Source: UBA10649 sp963755335
GTDB lineage: Bacteria; Actinomycetota; Actinomycetes; S36-B12
NCBI GenBank assembly: GCA_963755335.1
Contig: CAVWJW010000008.1
Location: 620,001 to 684,000, forward strand
DNA: 64,000 nt
Direction of reading: 5' to 3'
Shown here: in pieces, positions 27,360 through 36,353 of the stretch
How the letters are laid out: the number at the start of each line of letters is the position of its first letter
How positions within the stretch are numbered: the stretch's first letter is position 1
The notes under the pieces: model-generated
Seen by the model: only the letters and a program-made list of their open reading frames with translations
The model's database searches: none
What the model was told of the DNA's origin: nothing
Program-made: the position numbers and the translations under genes

Positions 27360-29150
27360 GTGACCAGCTCGGTCGTGCCCACGCACCGCCGCCGCCAGCG
27401 CGCCCTCGTGTTCGCCGCCGTCGCCCTCGCGCTGGGTTCGAGCACGCTCGTGGCAGCCGGCCCGGCCAGCGCCCGCACCTATGGTCCCGCGGCCACCACC
27501 CACCCGGCCGACGATCCCGCACCGAGCCCGGCACCCGCCCCGGTCGCACCGCCCGCCGACTTCCCGGTCGTGGGAGCGGGATACGGGCACGGCGTCGGCA
27601 TGTCCCAGTGGGGGGCCTACGGCATGGCTCTCCAGGGCTTCGACGCGGCCGCGATCGTCACGCACTACTACTCCGGCACCACCGTGCAGCCGGTCCAGGA
27701 CGACGCCGACATCCGCGTCAACCTGCTGTACCAGGTGTCCGCCGCGAAGATGCGCAGCGAGCCGCTGGACCCCTCCGGTGGCGGCATCGAGGTCACCCTG
27801 CCGAGCGGGGCCATCGTCGCCGGCCCGTCGGACGAGTTCCGGTTCAGCGTGTCTGGCCCCGACGTCGCCGTGTCTCGGATCACCGGCGGCCAGACAACCG
27901 ACCTCGGCACGGCGCCGCTGGTCACCGTCCGCTGGGCCGGCACGCGAGCCCCGGGGACGACCCTGGGCGGGCCGACACTCCTGAACGTCGTCGGCAGCAC
28001 CTCGCTGGACACGTCCGGTCATCGCTACCGCTATGGCTACGTCGAGGTCGTGCCCGTGTCGACGTCGGCGGGAACGCGGCTCAACGTGGTGAACTCCGTG
28101 CGCATCCACGACGAGTACCTCTACGGGATCTCGGAGGTCTCGAGCTCGTGGCCGACGGCGGCACTGCAGGCCCAGATCCTCGCGGCCCGCTCCTACGCCC
28201 TGAGCAAGGTGAGCCGTGGCGTGCGCAGCGGCTGCTCGTGCCACGTCGACGACGGCGGCGGCCCCTACTCGGACCAGACCTTCACGGGCTGGACGAAGGC
28301 CATGGCCGCCAAGGGTGCGAGCTGGCTCGACGCGGTGAACGGCACCCTCGCGTCCGACACCACCGGCCAGGCGATCCTCTTCAACGGACAGCCGATCAGC
28401 GCCTACTACAGCGCCTCGAGCGGCGGGACCACGCGATCCTCACAGGAGGTGTGGGGCGGCAGCCTCCCGTACGCGGTGAGCGTCCCCGACCCCTACATCC
28501 AGACCGACGCCAACCCATACAAGTCGTGGACGGTGGATCCGTCGCAGGCGCAGATGGCTCGCGTCTTCGGACTCGGCGCGGTGGCCAAGGTCGAGATCAC
28601 CGAACGGCACCCGTCGGGGGCCGTCAAGACCGTGACGGCGACCGCCCCCGACGGCAGCACCGCGACGAGGTCGGGCGGGCAGTTCCAGAGTGCCCTCGGG
28701 CTCCGCTCGAGCTACGTCCTGACGATCTCCGGCGCGGGCGGACCTGCCCTGCCGCAGGCGGCCCCGGCCCCGGCGCCGGCACCTGCTCCCGCGCCCGTCG
28801 CCGCTCCGGCGCCGGTGGCTCCGCCGGCCGCCGCGCCGGCGTCGAACGTCCGACAGCGGGTCGTATCGCTGCTCACGGCGACCGCGCTGACCAGGAAGGC
28901 CGGCCATCGATACTCGGTCGTCGGCGTCGTGCGCCCGGCCAAGGCCGGCCTGAGCGCCTGGCGGCAGGTCTTCTACAAGGACTCCTGGCGAACGGTCCAG
29001 AAGACCGTCACGTCGGCGAAGGGTCGCTACGTCTTCGTCATCAAGAAGGCCCGGTTCGCGAAGGCAGCGCGCACCTTCCGCGTGCTCGTCGTCAAGAAGG
29101 GCACCGTGGTGGGCGTGAGCCAGCCGTTCACGGTCGCGGTGCGGCGATAG
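27360..29150 (+). CDS. Secreted SpoIID/LytB-domain protein
   Basis: A 596-residue exported protein. The start at GTG 27360 is set by GAAGGAG and by the signal peptide that follows (arginine-rich n-region, hydrophobic core about 15-32, cleavage near ASA-RT). After a proline/alanine linker comes GYGHGVGMSQWGAYGMA. The SpoIID/LytB core has LYGISEVSSSWPTAALQAQI, ARSYAL, and YYSASSGGTT near its end, the region holding the catalytic residues in SpoIID. A second PA-repeat linker (about 485-515) leads to a small C-terminal beta-type domain of about 95 residues rich in Lys/Val. SpoIID acts on peptidoglycan; in this non-sporulating context a wall-remodelling role is inferred. Confidence 0.85.
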   Translation: MTSSVVPTHRRRQRALVFAAVALALGSSTLVAAGPASARTYGPAATTHPADDPAPSPAPAPVAPPADFPVVGAGYGHGVGMSQWGAYGMALQGFDAAAIVTHYYSGTTVQPVQDDADIRVNLLYQVSAAKMRSEPLDPSGGGIEVTLPSGAIVAGPSDEFRFSVSGPDVAVSRITGGQTTDLGTAPLVTVRWAGTRAPGTTLGGPTLLNVVGSTSLDTSGHRYRYGYVEVVPVSTSAGTRLNVVNSVRIHDEYLYGISEVSSSWPTAALQAQILAARSYALSKVSRGVRSGCSCHVDDGGGPYSDQTFTGWTKAMAAKGASWLDAVNGTLASDTTGQAILFNGQPISAYYSASSGGTTRSSQEVWGGSLPYAVSVPDPYIQTDANPYKSWTVDPSQAQMARVFGLGAVAKVEITERHPSGAVKTVTATAPDGSTATRSGGQFQSALGLRSSYVLTISGAGGPALPQAAPAPAPAPAPAPVAAPAPVAPPAAAPASNVRQRVVSLLTATALTRKAGHRYSVVGVVRPAKAGLSAWRQVFYKDSWRTVQKTVTSAKGRYVFVIKKARFAKAARTFRVLVVKKGTVVGVSQPFTVAVRR

Positions 29151-29859
29151 CGGTCACGCGCTCGGCGTCGACGAGGCGGTCGATGTCCTGTTCGCCCACG
29201 GCAAGGACGACCGAGCCCCGCGAGACGAGCGGAACGGCGAGGCAGGCGATCCAGGCATCAAGATCGTCGACGTCCTCGGTGACCAGAAGCCGCCCCCCAT
29301 CGTCGAGGTGCCACTGCTCGGCCAGTGCTCCGGCACGGTTCCACACGTCGTCCTGGGTCAGCAACGTCCCGGCCAGATGCAGTGCCTCCAGCGCCGCCTG
29401 TGGCGGCTCGAACAGGTAGGCGTCGGGCTGGGCGCGAACGGCGAGGGTGGCGTCCTGCACTCCAACCGGCAGGTCGCCGGGAATGGGCAGGCCGAACGGG
29501 TGCAGGGAGACGGCGAGGACCGTGGGGGCGACCGGCGGTGACGCGAGGGCCGTCCGCTCGTCGACGACGAGGAGATCCGCGGAGGCCGCCGGGTCGAGGA
29601 CGATGACGGCGCCCGCCGTCCAGAGCCCTGCGCACCACGCGGTGCGCTGCCAGTGGAGGGGGAGGCGTGCGGTCACCGCGGCGCCGGCCTCCACGTCGAA
29701 CTCGTCGCGCAGCGCGTTGGCGATCTTCGCGGCCGCGTTCTCCACGCTGGTGCCGGACAGCTCGACCCGATCCCCCCGCTGCGCATCGACGAAGGTCACC
29801 AGGGGGGCGCCGGGGTTCGACCGCCGTCGGGCCTGCAGTGCCGTCCAGACATCGACCAT
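29128..29859 (-). CDS. TIGR03089-type protein (truncated acyl-CoA synthetase-like)
   Basis: A 243-residue protein from ATG 29859. It resembles the N-terminal part of AMP-binding acyl-CoA synthetases (WTALQARRRSNPGAPLVTF, AAAKIANALRDEF, RTAWCAGLWTAGAVIVLDP) but lacks the later adenylate-forming core. It matches the actinobacterial family described as TIGR03089; function unknown. Its 3' end overlaps the convergent SpoIID gene by 23 bp. A more N-terminal frame extension exists but reads antisense through the guanylyltransferase gene and is ignored. Confidence 0.75.
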   Translation of the reverse strand: MVDVWTALQARRRSNPGAPLVTFVDAQRGDRVELSGTSVENAAAKIANALRDEFDVEAGAAVTARLPLHWQRTAWCAGLWTAGAVIVLDPAASADLLVVDERTALASPPVAPTVLAVSLHPFGLPIPGDLPVGVQDATLAVRAQPDAYLFEPPQAALEALHLAGTLLTQDDVWNRAGALAEQWHLDDGGRLLVTEDVDDLDAWIACLAVPLVSRGSVVLAVGEQDIDRLVDAERVTAIAAPRP

Positions 29860-29914
29860 GGCCCAAATGTAGGTGTGGGTCGGTGCCGCCGTGCCCCTGT
29901 GGCACCCTTGGCCG

Positions 29915-30991
29915 GTGACTGAAGCCGTGCTTCTCGTGGGCGGGCAGGGCACCCGCCTGCGCCCCCTGACCATCAACACCCCCAAGCCGATGCTCCCGGT
30001 GGCGGGCGTGCCCTTCACCGTCCACCAGATCACCCGCGCGCGCGACGCCGGCGTGACCCGCATCGTGCTGGCCACCTCGTACCGCGCCGACGTGTTCCGC
30101 GACTTCATGGATGCGTCCGATCTGGGCATCGAGGTGGTGATCGCCACAGAGGACGAGCCGTTGGGGACCGGTGGCGCCATCCGGCACGCGCTGCCCTTCC
30201 TCGAGAGCGGCGCCGACGAGTCGGTACTGATCTTCAACGGCGACGTCCTCACGGGTGTCGACATCCGTGGTCTGGTCAACCATCACCGCGACACCGACAG
30301 CGACGTGACGCTGTATCTCACGCCGGTCGAGGACCCGCGCGCGTATGGCCTCGTCCCGACCGACCACGCCGGGCGCGTGACGGGCTTCCTCGAGAAGCCG
30401 AAGACCGAAGAGGAGATCGTCACCAACAACATCAACGCCGGCTGCTACGTCTTCAAGCGCGGGGTCATCGACCAGATCCCCGCCGGCCGACCCGTGTCGG
30501 TCGAGCGCGAGACCTTCCCCGGCCTGCTCGCGGCGGACGCGCTGGTCACGGCCGTCGTCGACAGCGGCTACTGGCTCGACCTCGGCACGCCGCTGAGCTT
30601 CGTGCAGGGCTCGTGCGACCTGGTGCGCGGCGCGGCTCCGTCGCCGGCGGTGCCGGTCATCGGTGACTTCCTCGCACTCGACACGTCGTCCATCTCCGAC
30701 AGCGCCAACCTTCACGGCGGCACCTGCGTGGGTCGTGGTGCGGTCATCGCCGATTTCGCGGTGATCAACGGCGCCGTGGTGTTCGACGGTGCCGAGATCG
30801 GCGAGGGCGCCCATGTCGTCAACAGCATCGTCGGGGCAGGCGCGGTCGTCGGGGCCGGCACGGTGCTGCATGGCGCTGTGATCGGCGACGGTGCCCAGAT
30901 CGGCCGCGGCAACGAACTGCTCACCGGCGTGCGCGTGTGGCCGGGTGCGGTCATCGCCGATGGCAGCGTCCGGTTCTCGTCCGACGGCTGA
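29915..30991 (+). CDS. Mannose-1-phosphate guanylyltransferase-type nucleotidyltransferase
   Basis: A 358-residue protein from GTG 29915. The N-terminal NTP_transferase domain has VLLVGGQGTRLRPLTINTPKPM, EPLGTGGAIRHALPF and LIFNGDVLTG. The C-terminal part carries hexapeptide (left-handed beta-helix) repeats such as GRGAVIADFAVINGAVVFDG. This architecture is typical of actinobacterial GDP-mannose pyrophosphorylases (Rv3264c-like). GDP-mannose synthesis fits manA and manB further right, but related glucose-1-phosphate enzymes are not excluded. Confidence 0.87.
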   Translation: MTEAVLLVGGQGTRLRPLTINTPKPMLPVAGVPFTVHQITRARDAGVTRIVLATSYRADVFRDFMDASDLGIEVVIATEDEPLGTGGAIRHALPFLESGADESVLIFNGDVLTGVDIRGLVNHHRDTDSDVTLYLTPVEDPRAYGLVPTDHAGRVTGFLEKPKTEEEIVTNNINAGCYVFKRGVIDQIPAGRPVSVERETFPGLLAADALVTAVVDSGYWLDLGTPLSFVQGSCDLVRGAAPSPAVPVIGDFLALDTSSISDSANLHGGTCVGRGAVIADFAVINGAVVFDGAEIGEGAHVVNSIVGAGAVVGAGTVLHGAVIGDGAQIGRGNELLTGVRVWPGAVIADGSVRFSSDG

Positions 30992-31904
30992 CGCCCAGGG
31001 CGAGTGGTCGGCGCCCTATCGCGTCGACCTGTCGGCGGTGCTCGGACCCTTCCTGCGTGGCGCCCGGGATCCTGCCTGGCGCAAGGATGCCGACGCACGC
31101 TGGTGGTGGGCGACCCGCACACCCGATGGTCCCGGCTCGCTGCGGCTGATCTTCGACGGTCGGCTGGTGACCGCTCACGCGTGGGGCGAGGGAGCAGTCC
31201 GCCTCATCGATGCAGTCCCCTCGCTGCTGGGCTTCGAGGACGATCCGACTGGCTTCCCCGTCGATGCCCTTCCCGACCGCCTCCAGCCCGTGTGGGCGGA
31301 CTTCGGGGCGCGCTGGCGGGTGCCGCGCAGCGGTCGCGTGCTCGAGGCACTGGTCGCGGGGATCCTCGAGCAGAAGGTCACCGGTGTGGAGTCTCGGCGC
31401 GGCTGGGGCAGCCTGCTGACCGAACTCGGCGAGCCGGCGCCGGGGCCGACGCCGCCTCACATGCGCGTCATGCCCGACGCCCTCGCCATCCGGCGCGTGC
31501 CCAGCTGGCAGTGGCACCGCTGGGGGGTCCAGCCCCAGCAGGCGTCGACGATCCTGCGCGCGGCCCAGGTGGCCGGACGTCTCGAGCAGTGCGCCGACCT
31601 CCCTCTGCCGGAGGCGCGGCGCCGACTTGCAGCGGTCGACGGGATCGGGCCCTGGACGGTGGCCGAGGTGGCCTCCCGCGCCCTGGGCGATCCCGACGCC
31701 GTCTCCTTCGGCGACTTCCATCTGGCGGGCAGCGTCGTCTACGCCTTCACCGGGGACATGAACGGCACCGATGACGACATGGCTGTGCTGCTGGAGCCGT
31801 TCTCGGGTCATCGGCATCGCGTGCAGAGGTTGGTCGAGTCCTCCCCGTTCACCCGCCCGCGACGCGGTCCGCGCGCGACGATCACCGACCACCGCCGACG
31901 TTAG
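30960..31904 (+). CDS. DNA-3-methyladenine glycosylase / HhH-GPD base-excision repair protein
   Basis: A 314-residue AlkA-like protein. The start at ATG 30960 overlaps the guanylyltransferase by 32 bp; it is the last methionine before the conserved body. The helix-hairpin-helix is LAAVDGIGPWTVAEVASRAL and the catalytic Asp lies in DAVSFGDFHLAG. LVAGILEQKVTGVES is the preceding helix typical of the superfamily. It would remove alkylated purines from DNA. Confidence 0.85.
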   Translation: MAASGSRPTADAQGEWSAPYRVDLSAVLGPFLRGARDPAWRKDADARWWWATRTPDGPGSLRLIFDGRLVTAHAWGEGAVRLIDAVPSLLGFEDDPTGFPVDALPDRLQPVWADFGARWRVPRSGRVLEALVAGILEQKVTGVESRRGWGSLLTELGEPAPGPTPPHMRVMPDALAIRRVPSWQWHRWGVQPQQASTILRAAQVAGRLEQCADLPLPEARRRLAAVDGIGPWTVAEVASRALGDPDAVSFGDFHLAGSVVYAFTGDMNGTDDDMAVLLEPFSGHRHRVQRLVESSPFTRPRRGPRATITDHRRR

Positions 31905-31907
31905 ACG

Positions 31908-33266
31908 TCAGCGGAACTCGACGAACGCTCCAGCGTTGCGCGCTTCGCGCTCGCGTGGCTCGGCCGCCGCCCTGCCGACTGCCACTGCTCCAAGGGGCTG
32001 CCATGACGCGGGGAGGTCGAGGGCTGCGCGGACCGTGTCGGCACAGAACATCGTCGAGGAGATCCACGCCGAGGCCCAGTCGTCGGCCGCCAGGGCAACC
32101 ATGAGGTTCTGCACAGCCGCGCCTCCGGCGACCATGAACAGGTCACGCTCGAATCCGTTGCGCGGATCGTCGGGGTAGTCGTGCGCGGCGTCGGCGAGGT
32201 CGACGAAGGGCAGGATCACGCACGGTGCGTTACGCAGCACGTCGCCTCGTCGCAGCCGCCGCGTCACGGAGTCGTCGCTGTACGCGTCAAGGGTGACGAG
32301 GTCGCGGCGCCACTGCTCGGCCATGGCGTCGAGCAGGGCGAGTCGCTGGAGCGGGTCGCTCAGGACGAGGAACCGCCACGGCTCGCTGTGGTGCGGAGCC
32401 GGCGCGGTGACGGCCGCACCCACGGCCGCGGTGACGGCGTCGTCGGGCACCGCCTCGTCGGTGAACGCACGGATCGTCCGCCGGGCGAAGGGCGCCTGTC
32501 GGCGACCCTCGGCGAGTGCCTCGGCGGTGCCGAGCGTGAACAGGTCCTCGTCGAGCGGGCGGATCATCGCCGCGGCGCCCGGGCCGTCCTCGTCGGTGAC
32601 GTGGGCGGCAAGTCCGCGCACGACCGCCACCGGGCTGCCGTCGATCTTCCCCTTGACCAGATCGGCGGCGGCGGCCACCTCATCGGCGACGGCGACAACG
32701 GTCATCTCGAGCGTGCGGCCGAATCCGTCGACGCGGCCGGTGTGGTCGTCGAGTGGGGCCAGGCCCGCGCAGCCGATCGCGACATCGCCGACGCCCATGC
32801 GCCAGGGGCGTCCCATCGTGTCGGTGACGATGACGGCGACGCGCTTGCCGGTTGCCGCGACGACGGCCGCCCGGATGCTGCGTGCGGACGCGTCGGAGTC
32901 GACGGGCAGGAGCACGACGTGCCCTGCTTCGACATTGCTGGCGTCGACTCCGGCGGCCGCCAGCACCAGCCCATGCCGGGTCTCCACGATGCGGGTCACC
33001 CCGCGGGGCGTGGCCTTCGACGCGACCACCCGCACGGTCTCCGCGTCGATGGCGGCATCGCGACTGTCGGCGGCGATCACCTGGCCCTCGGCCTTGGCCA
33101 CGATCTTGCTCGTCACCACGACGACGTCCCCGTCGGCCAGTCCGACCTCGCCCGTCGGCCAGGTCACGGCCGCAGACGCCTGCGCCACGAGACCGGCCAC
33201 GTCGTCACCGGGCTGGACGCGCCCGATCCCGGCGGCGGTGGTGACGAGCAGGGCGGGCTCGCTCAT
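31908..33266 (-). CDS. fbiB: Bifunctional coenzyme F420 gamma-glutamyl ligase / FMN-dependent reductase
   Basis: A 452-residue two-domain protein as in mycobacterial FbiB (448 residues). Residues 1-245 are the CofE ligase domain, which adds glutamates to F420-0 (VVVTSKIVAKAEGQVI, VIVTDTMGRPWRMGVGDVAIG). Residues about 255-452 are a nitroreductase-fold domain (RRTIRAFTDEAVPDDAV, HHSEPWRFLVL) that completes dehydro-F420 reduction in mycobacteria. ATG 33266 overlaps the fbiA stop (ATGA), so the two are coupled. Confidence 0.94.
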   Translation of the reverse strand: MSEPALLVTTAAGIGRVQPGDDVAGLVAQASAAVTWPTGEVGLADGDVVVVTSKIVAKAEGQVIAADSRDAAIDAETVRVVASKATPRGVTRIVETRHGLVLAAAGVDASNVEAGHVVLLPVDSDASARSIRAAVVAATGKRVAVIVTDTMGRPWRMGVGDVAIGCAGLAPLDDHTGRVDGFGRTLEMTVVAVADEVAAAADLVKGKIDGSPVAVVRGLAAHVTDEDGPGAAAMIRPLDEDLFTLGTAEALAEGRRQAPFARRTIRAFTDEAVPDDAVTAAVGAAVTAPAPHHSEPWRFLVLSDPLQRLALLDAMAEQWRRDLVTLDAYSDDSVTRRLRRGDVLRNAPCVILPFVDLADAAHDYPDDPRNGFERDLFMVAGGAAVQNLMVALAADDWASAWISSTMFCADTVRAALDLPASWQPLGAVAVGRAAAEPREREARNAGAFVEFR

Positions 33267-34277
33267 CGGACGCTGCGCACCTGCTCGGCCATGGCCAGGC
33301 ACTCCGCGGCGATCGCGGCCGTGGCATCGACGTCGGACATCATCGCGGGGATGGCGCGGCAGGCGATCCCACTCGCCTCGACGAGCTCGACGGCCTCAGC
33401 ATCAGCGAGGTCGACCAGCCAGCCGTCGATGAGCCCGCCACGTGACCGTGCGCCGTAGTGGAGGCCAACCGCGCTGGCCGTGGTGTCGACGCCGATCGCG
33501 TCGAGGCACGCGTCCGCCATGCCACGCACGGGCGCGCCGCCGACGATGGGGGAGACGGCGACGACGGGGGCCGGAGTCGCACGGAGGGCGTCTGCCACTC
33601 CGGGAATCTGCAGGATGGTGCCGATGGACACGACGGGGTTGCTCGGCGGGAGAAGCACGACGTCGGCTTCCATGATCGCCGCGATGACGTCGGGTCCGGG
33701 TCGGGCCGACTCGAGCCCGACGATGACGAAGCCATGTGCCGGGACCTGGGCGCGATGACGGATCCACCACTCCTGGAAGTGGATGGCCGTGCGCAGTGGC
33801 GTGCCGTCGGCGCGCGAGCTCGCCGGACGGGTCGTCGATGACGACGTGCGTCTCGGCGCGCTCGTCCGACATAGGCAGCAGGCGCACGCCGGGATTCCAG
33901 TGATCGCAGAGCGCTGCGGTGACCTCGGTGAGGCTGAAGCCGGCAGCCAGCGCCTGCGTGCGCACGAGATGCGTGGCGATGTCCTTGTCACCGAGGCCGA
34001 ACCATGTCGGCTCGACGCCATACGAGGCCAGTTCGTCCTTGGCCGTGAAGGTCTCGCCGTCGCGACCCCAGCCGCGCTCTTCGCTGATGCCGCCGCCGAG
34101 CGTGTACATGACGGTGTCGAGGTCGGGGCACACGCGCAGCCCGTGCACCCAGATGTCGTCGCCGGTGTTGCCGATGACGGTGATCGTCGAGCCGGGGTAG
34201 TCGGATTCGACGAGTGCGCGCAGGCCGCGCAGGAAGCGGGCTCCGCCGATGCCGCCCGCCAGGGCCGTGATCTGCAT
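33263..34277 (-). CDS. fbiA: 2-phospho-L-lactate / phosphoenolpyruvyl transferase of F420 synthesis (frameshifted near 33812)
   Basis: CofD-type transferase joining the phospho-lactate/enolpyruvyl moiety to FO. An extra base near 33812 (coding strand gcg-c-gcc) splits the frame; ignored, the protein is about 337 residues against 331 in M. tuberculosis. N-terminal ITALAGGIGGARFLRGL and VIGNTGDDIWVHGLRVCPD, then after the shift HFQEWWIRHRAQVPAHGF, LLPPSNPVVSIGTIL and VVAVSPIVGGAPVRG. First gene of the fbiA-fbiB pair. Confidence 0.92.
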
Positions 34278-34381
34278 CCGGCCATCCTGTCAGACCGGCT
34301 GGGCGCGATTGAGCGCCCCAACAGGGCCCTCGTCGAGTGGCGCAGCGACGCATTGCGCCACGCCGGCACCACAATGTGGGC

Positions 34382-35830
34382 ATGACCGACGGACCCGTGG
34401 ACGGGGCTGCCACAGAGCCGACGCCAGCGCCAGCCGATAAGCCGGCTCCTGCTGAGGCGCCGGCTCCCAGTGAGGCGCCGGCTCCGGCCGAGGTGCCCGT
34501 CGAGGCAACCGCCCCGTTGGCCCTGACCCGTGCACCCGAGCATGCGGCGGTGACCGCGGCGCCGACCGTCGTGGCCGATGAGCCGGCCGGGCCGCCTCTG
34601 GAGGTCCCGCCGGACGTGCCAGTCGACGCCACTCCGGCGGTCGCCGTGGTCGTGCCATCGGCGCCCGTCTCGCATGCGGCCCCGCGGCGGCGGCGGTGGC
34701 CGTGGGTGACTCTGCTGTGCGTCGTCCTGGTGCTGGTCACCATCGCGTCGGCGGGGCTGTGGTACGTCAGCGGGCTCATCGGCGCGAGCATGGTGGTGCC
34801 GCAGCCGAGTGACCCGTTCCCACTGACCGTCCTGTCGGCGAGTGACTCCTCGATCAGCTACAGCGGCACGCCCGGTGGCTGGGACGACCAGGGCCTGATG
34901 AGCGTCAGCACGGTCGAGGGCGGCTACGTGCAGACCAGCAGCCCTCAGGAGACCGGCGAAGGCGCGACGACGACCACGAGGCGCGAGGTGACCGCCGAGG
35001 TGCTCCCACCGACGCCGGCGGCCGGTCAGGCGGCGGCGCTGGATGGCTGGTACTTCCCCCGCAACCCGCTGGTCGGCCTGGGTGTCGAGTACCAGGACGT
35101 CATGTACCCGAGCCCCTCCGGCCCGACGCCAGCCTGGTACGTCCCCGGCACGGCGAGCACGTGGGTGATCTTCACGCACGGTCGTGGCGCCACGCCCCGC
35201 GAGGGGCTGCGCATCGCCAGCACGGTGACCAAGCTCGGCTACCCGATGATGCTGATCTCCTACCGCGACGATCCGTTCTCGCCGACGGAGGATGGCTACG
35301 GCAACTTCGGCGCCACCGAGTGGCCGGACCTGGAGGCGGCCGTCCGCTACGCGCTGGATCACGGTGCCAAGAACGTGGTGCTCGCCGGCGCGAGCATGGG
35401 CGGCGCGATCTCCCTGGCCTTCCTCCAGCACTCGCCCCTCGCCTCGGAGGTCGTCGGGGCCTTCCTCGACTCGCCGGCGGTGAACCTCGGCGCGATGGTC
35501 GAGGCGGGAGCCGCGGACATGGGGCTGCCGGGCTTCGTCTCGGCGGCGGCGATGCAGGTGGCCGCCTGGCGCTACGGCATCGACTGGCAGGCCACCGACT
35601 ACACCGGAATGGCCGCGACGCTGACGACGCCGACCCTCATCGTCCAGGGGACGGAGGACACGAAGGTTCCCGTAGCGGTCACGACGGCCTTCGCGAAGGC
35701 GGCGAACCCGACGACCGTCCAGCTCGAGGTGTTCGAGGGAGCCGGGCACGTGATGTCATGGAATGTGGACCGGTCCCGGTACGACGGGCTGCTCACCGGC
35801 TTCCTCCAGAAGGTGGCTCCCACGAGCTGA
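34382..35830 (+). CDS. Membrane-anchored extracytoplasmic alpha/beta hydrolase
   Basis: A 482-residue protein from ATG 34382. Residues 1-105 are cytoplasmic, rich in Pro/Ala with PAPAEAPAPSEAPAPAE-type repeats. One transmembrane helix (about 113-138) follows an arginine-rich stretch. The outer part is an alpha/beta hydrolase: FTHGRGATPREG (oxyanion region), nucleophile elbow GASMGGAIS, Asp in VQGTEDTKVPV and His in GAGHVMSW. The substrate is unknown. Divergent from fbiA. Confidence 0.85.
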   Translation: MTDGPVDGAATEPTPAPADKPAPAEAPAPSEAPAPAEVPVEATAPLALTRAPEHAAVTAAPTVVADEPAGPPLEVPPDVPVDATPAVAVVVPSAPVSHAAPRRRRWPWVTLLCVVLVLVTIASAGLWYVSGLIGASMVVPQPSDPFPLTVLSASDSSISYSGTPGGWDDQGLMSVSTVEGGYVQTSSPQETGEGATTTTRREVTAEVLPPTPAAGQAAALDGWYFPRNPLVGLGVEYQDVMYPSPSGPTPAWYVPGTASTWVIFTHGRGATPREGLRIASTVTKLGYPMMLISYRDDPFSPTEDGYGNFGATEWPDLEAAVRYALDHGAKNVVLAGASMGGAISLAFLQHSPLASEVVGAFLDSPAVNLGAMVEAGAADMGLPGFVSAAAMQVAAWRYGIDWQATDYTGMAATLTTPTLIVQGTEDTKVPVAVTTAFAKAANPTTVQLEVFEGAGHVMSWNVDRSRYDGLLTGFLQKVAPTS

Positions 35831-35871
35831 CGAACGCGGCACTTTGCGTCAATTGCGGGGTATAGACCCCC

Positions 35872-35881
35872 TGACCGGTCA
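35872..35881. promoter_or_regulatory. TGACCGGTCA palindrome upstream of whiB2
   Basis: A perfect 10-bp palindrome followed by A, lying 49 bp before the -35 box of the whiB2 promoter. The same core, extended to TTGACCGGTCAA, occurs at 60937 and 61732. Just before it the small hairpin GGGGTATAGACCCC occurs. A candidate operator; the binding protein is unknown. Confidence 0.45.
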
Positions 35882-35929
35882 ATTCCTGCAGAAAAAGTGG
35901 GAATCCTGTCCGAAATGTCCCGTTCCGGC

Positions 35930-35958
35930 TTGACTCCGGTAAATGACACCGGTGTAAT
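35930..35958 (+). promoter_or_regulatory. Sigma70-type promoter of whiB2
   Basis: TTGACT (35930-35935), 17-bp spacer, TGTAAT (35953-35958): near-consensus -35 and -10 boxes at ideal spacing. The spacer end and -10 overlap the palindrome ACACCGGTGT (35946-35955), a possible regulator site. The predicted transcript start near 35965 leaves a leader of about 55 nt before the WhiB GTG. Confidence 0.65.
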
Positions 35959-36019
35959 GCGTGGTCAACGGCGTATGTCGTGGTAATGGGTGTGTGGTGC
36001 TGGGTCGAGGAGGTTCTTC

Positions 36020-36277
36020 GTGGCTGACATGGTGCTGGTGCCCCTGTCCGACGTCGAGGAGTTGGCATGGCAGGAACAGGCTCTGTGCGCGCAGACCGAC
36101 CCGGAGGCGTTCTTCCCTGAGAAGGGCGGAAGCACCCGGGAGGCCAAGAAGGTGTGCCTGTCCTGCGACGTCCGTGTCGACTGCCTGGAGTACGCACTGG
36201 GCTCGGACGAGCGGTTCGGAATCTGGGGTGGGCTGTCCGAGCGCGAGCGTCGACGTCTGAAGAAGCGCGCCGTCTAG
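36020..36277 (+). CDS. whiB2: WhiB-family iron-sulfur transcriptional regulator (WhiB2/WhmD type)
   Basis: An 85-residue protein from GTG 36020, chosen because GAGGAGG lies six bases upstream. The four [4Fe-4S]-ligating cysteines are C23, C46, C49 and C55 (ALC, VCLSC, DC). The conserved turn GIWGG is followed by the basic tail RERRRLKKR. WhiB2/WhmD proteins bind SigA and control septation genes. Location between fbiA/fbiB and the manB region matches the mycobacterial order. Confidence 0.93.
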   Translation: MADMVLVPLSDVEELAWQEQALCAQTDPEAFFPEKGGSTREAKKVCLSCDVRVDCLEYALGSDERFGIWGGLSERERRRLKKRAV

Positions 36278-36353
36278 CGATCTGTCCTCACCCGCTCCAC
36301 GGACGGCGCGGGTCAGCGATCGCCGGTGATCCACCACGTACAGTGAACCAGTG

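Noticed and set aside
28760..28850. Repeat array in the SpoIID gene
   Set aside because: It is a coding Pro/Ala linker with simple GCCCCG-like codons, not an independent repeat element.
34430..34500. Repeated GCTCCTGCTGAGGCGCCGG-like units as a mobile or regulatory repeat
   Set aside because: They encode the Pro/Ala-rich cytoplasmic leader of the hydrolase and stay in frame.
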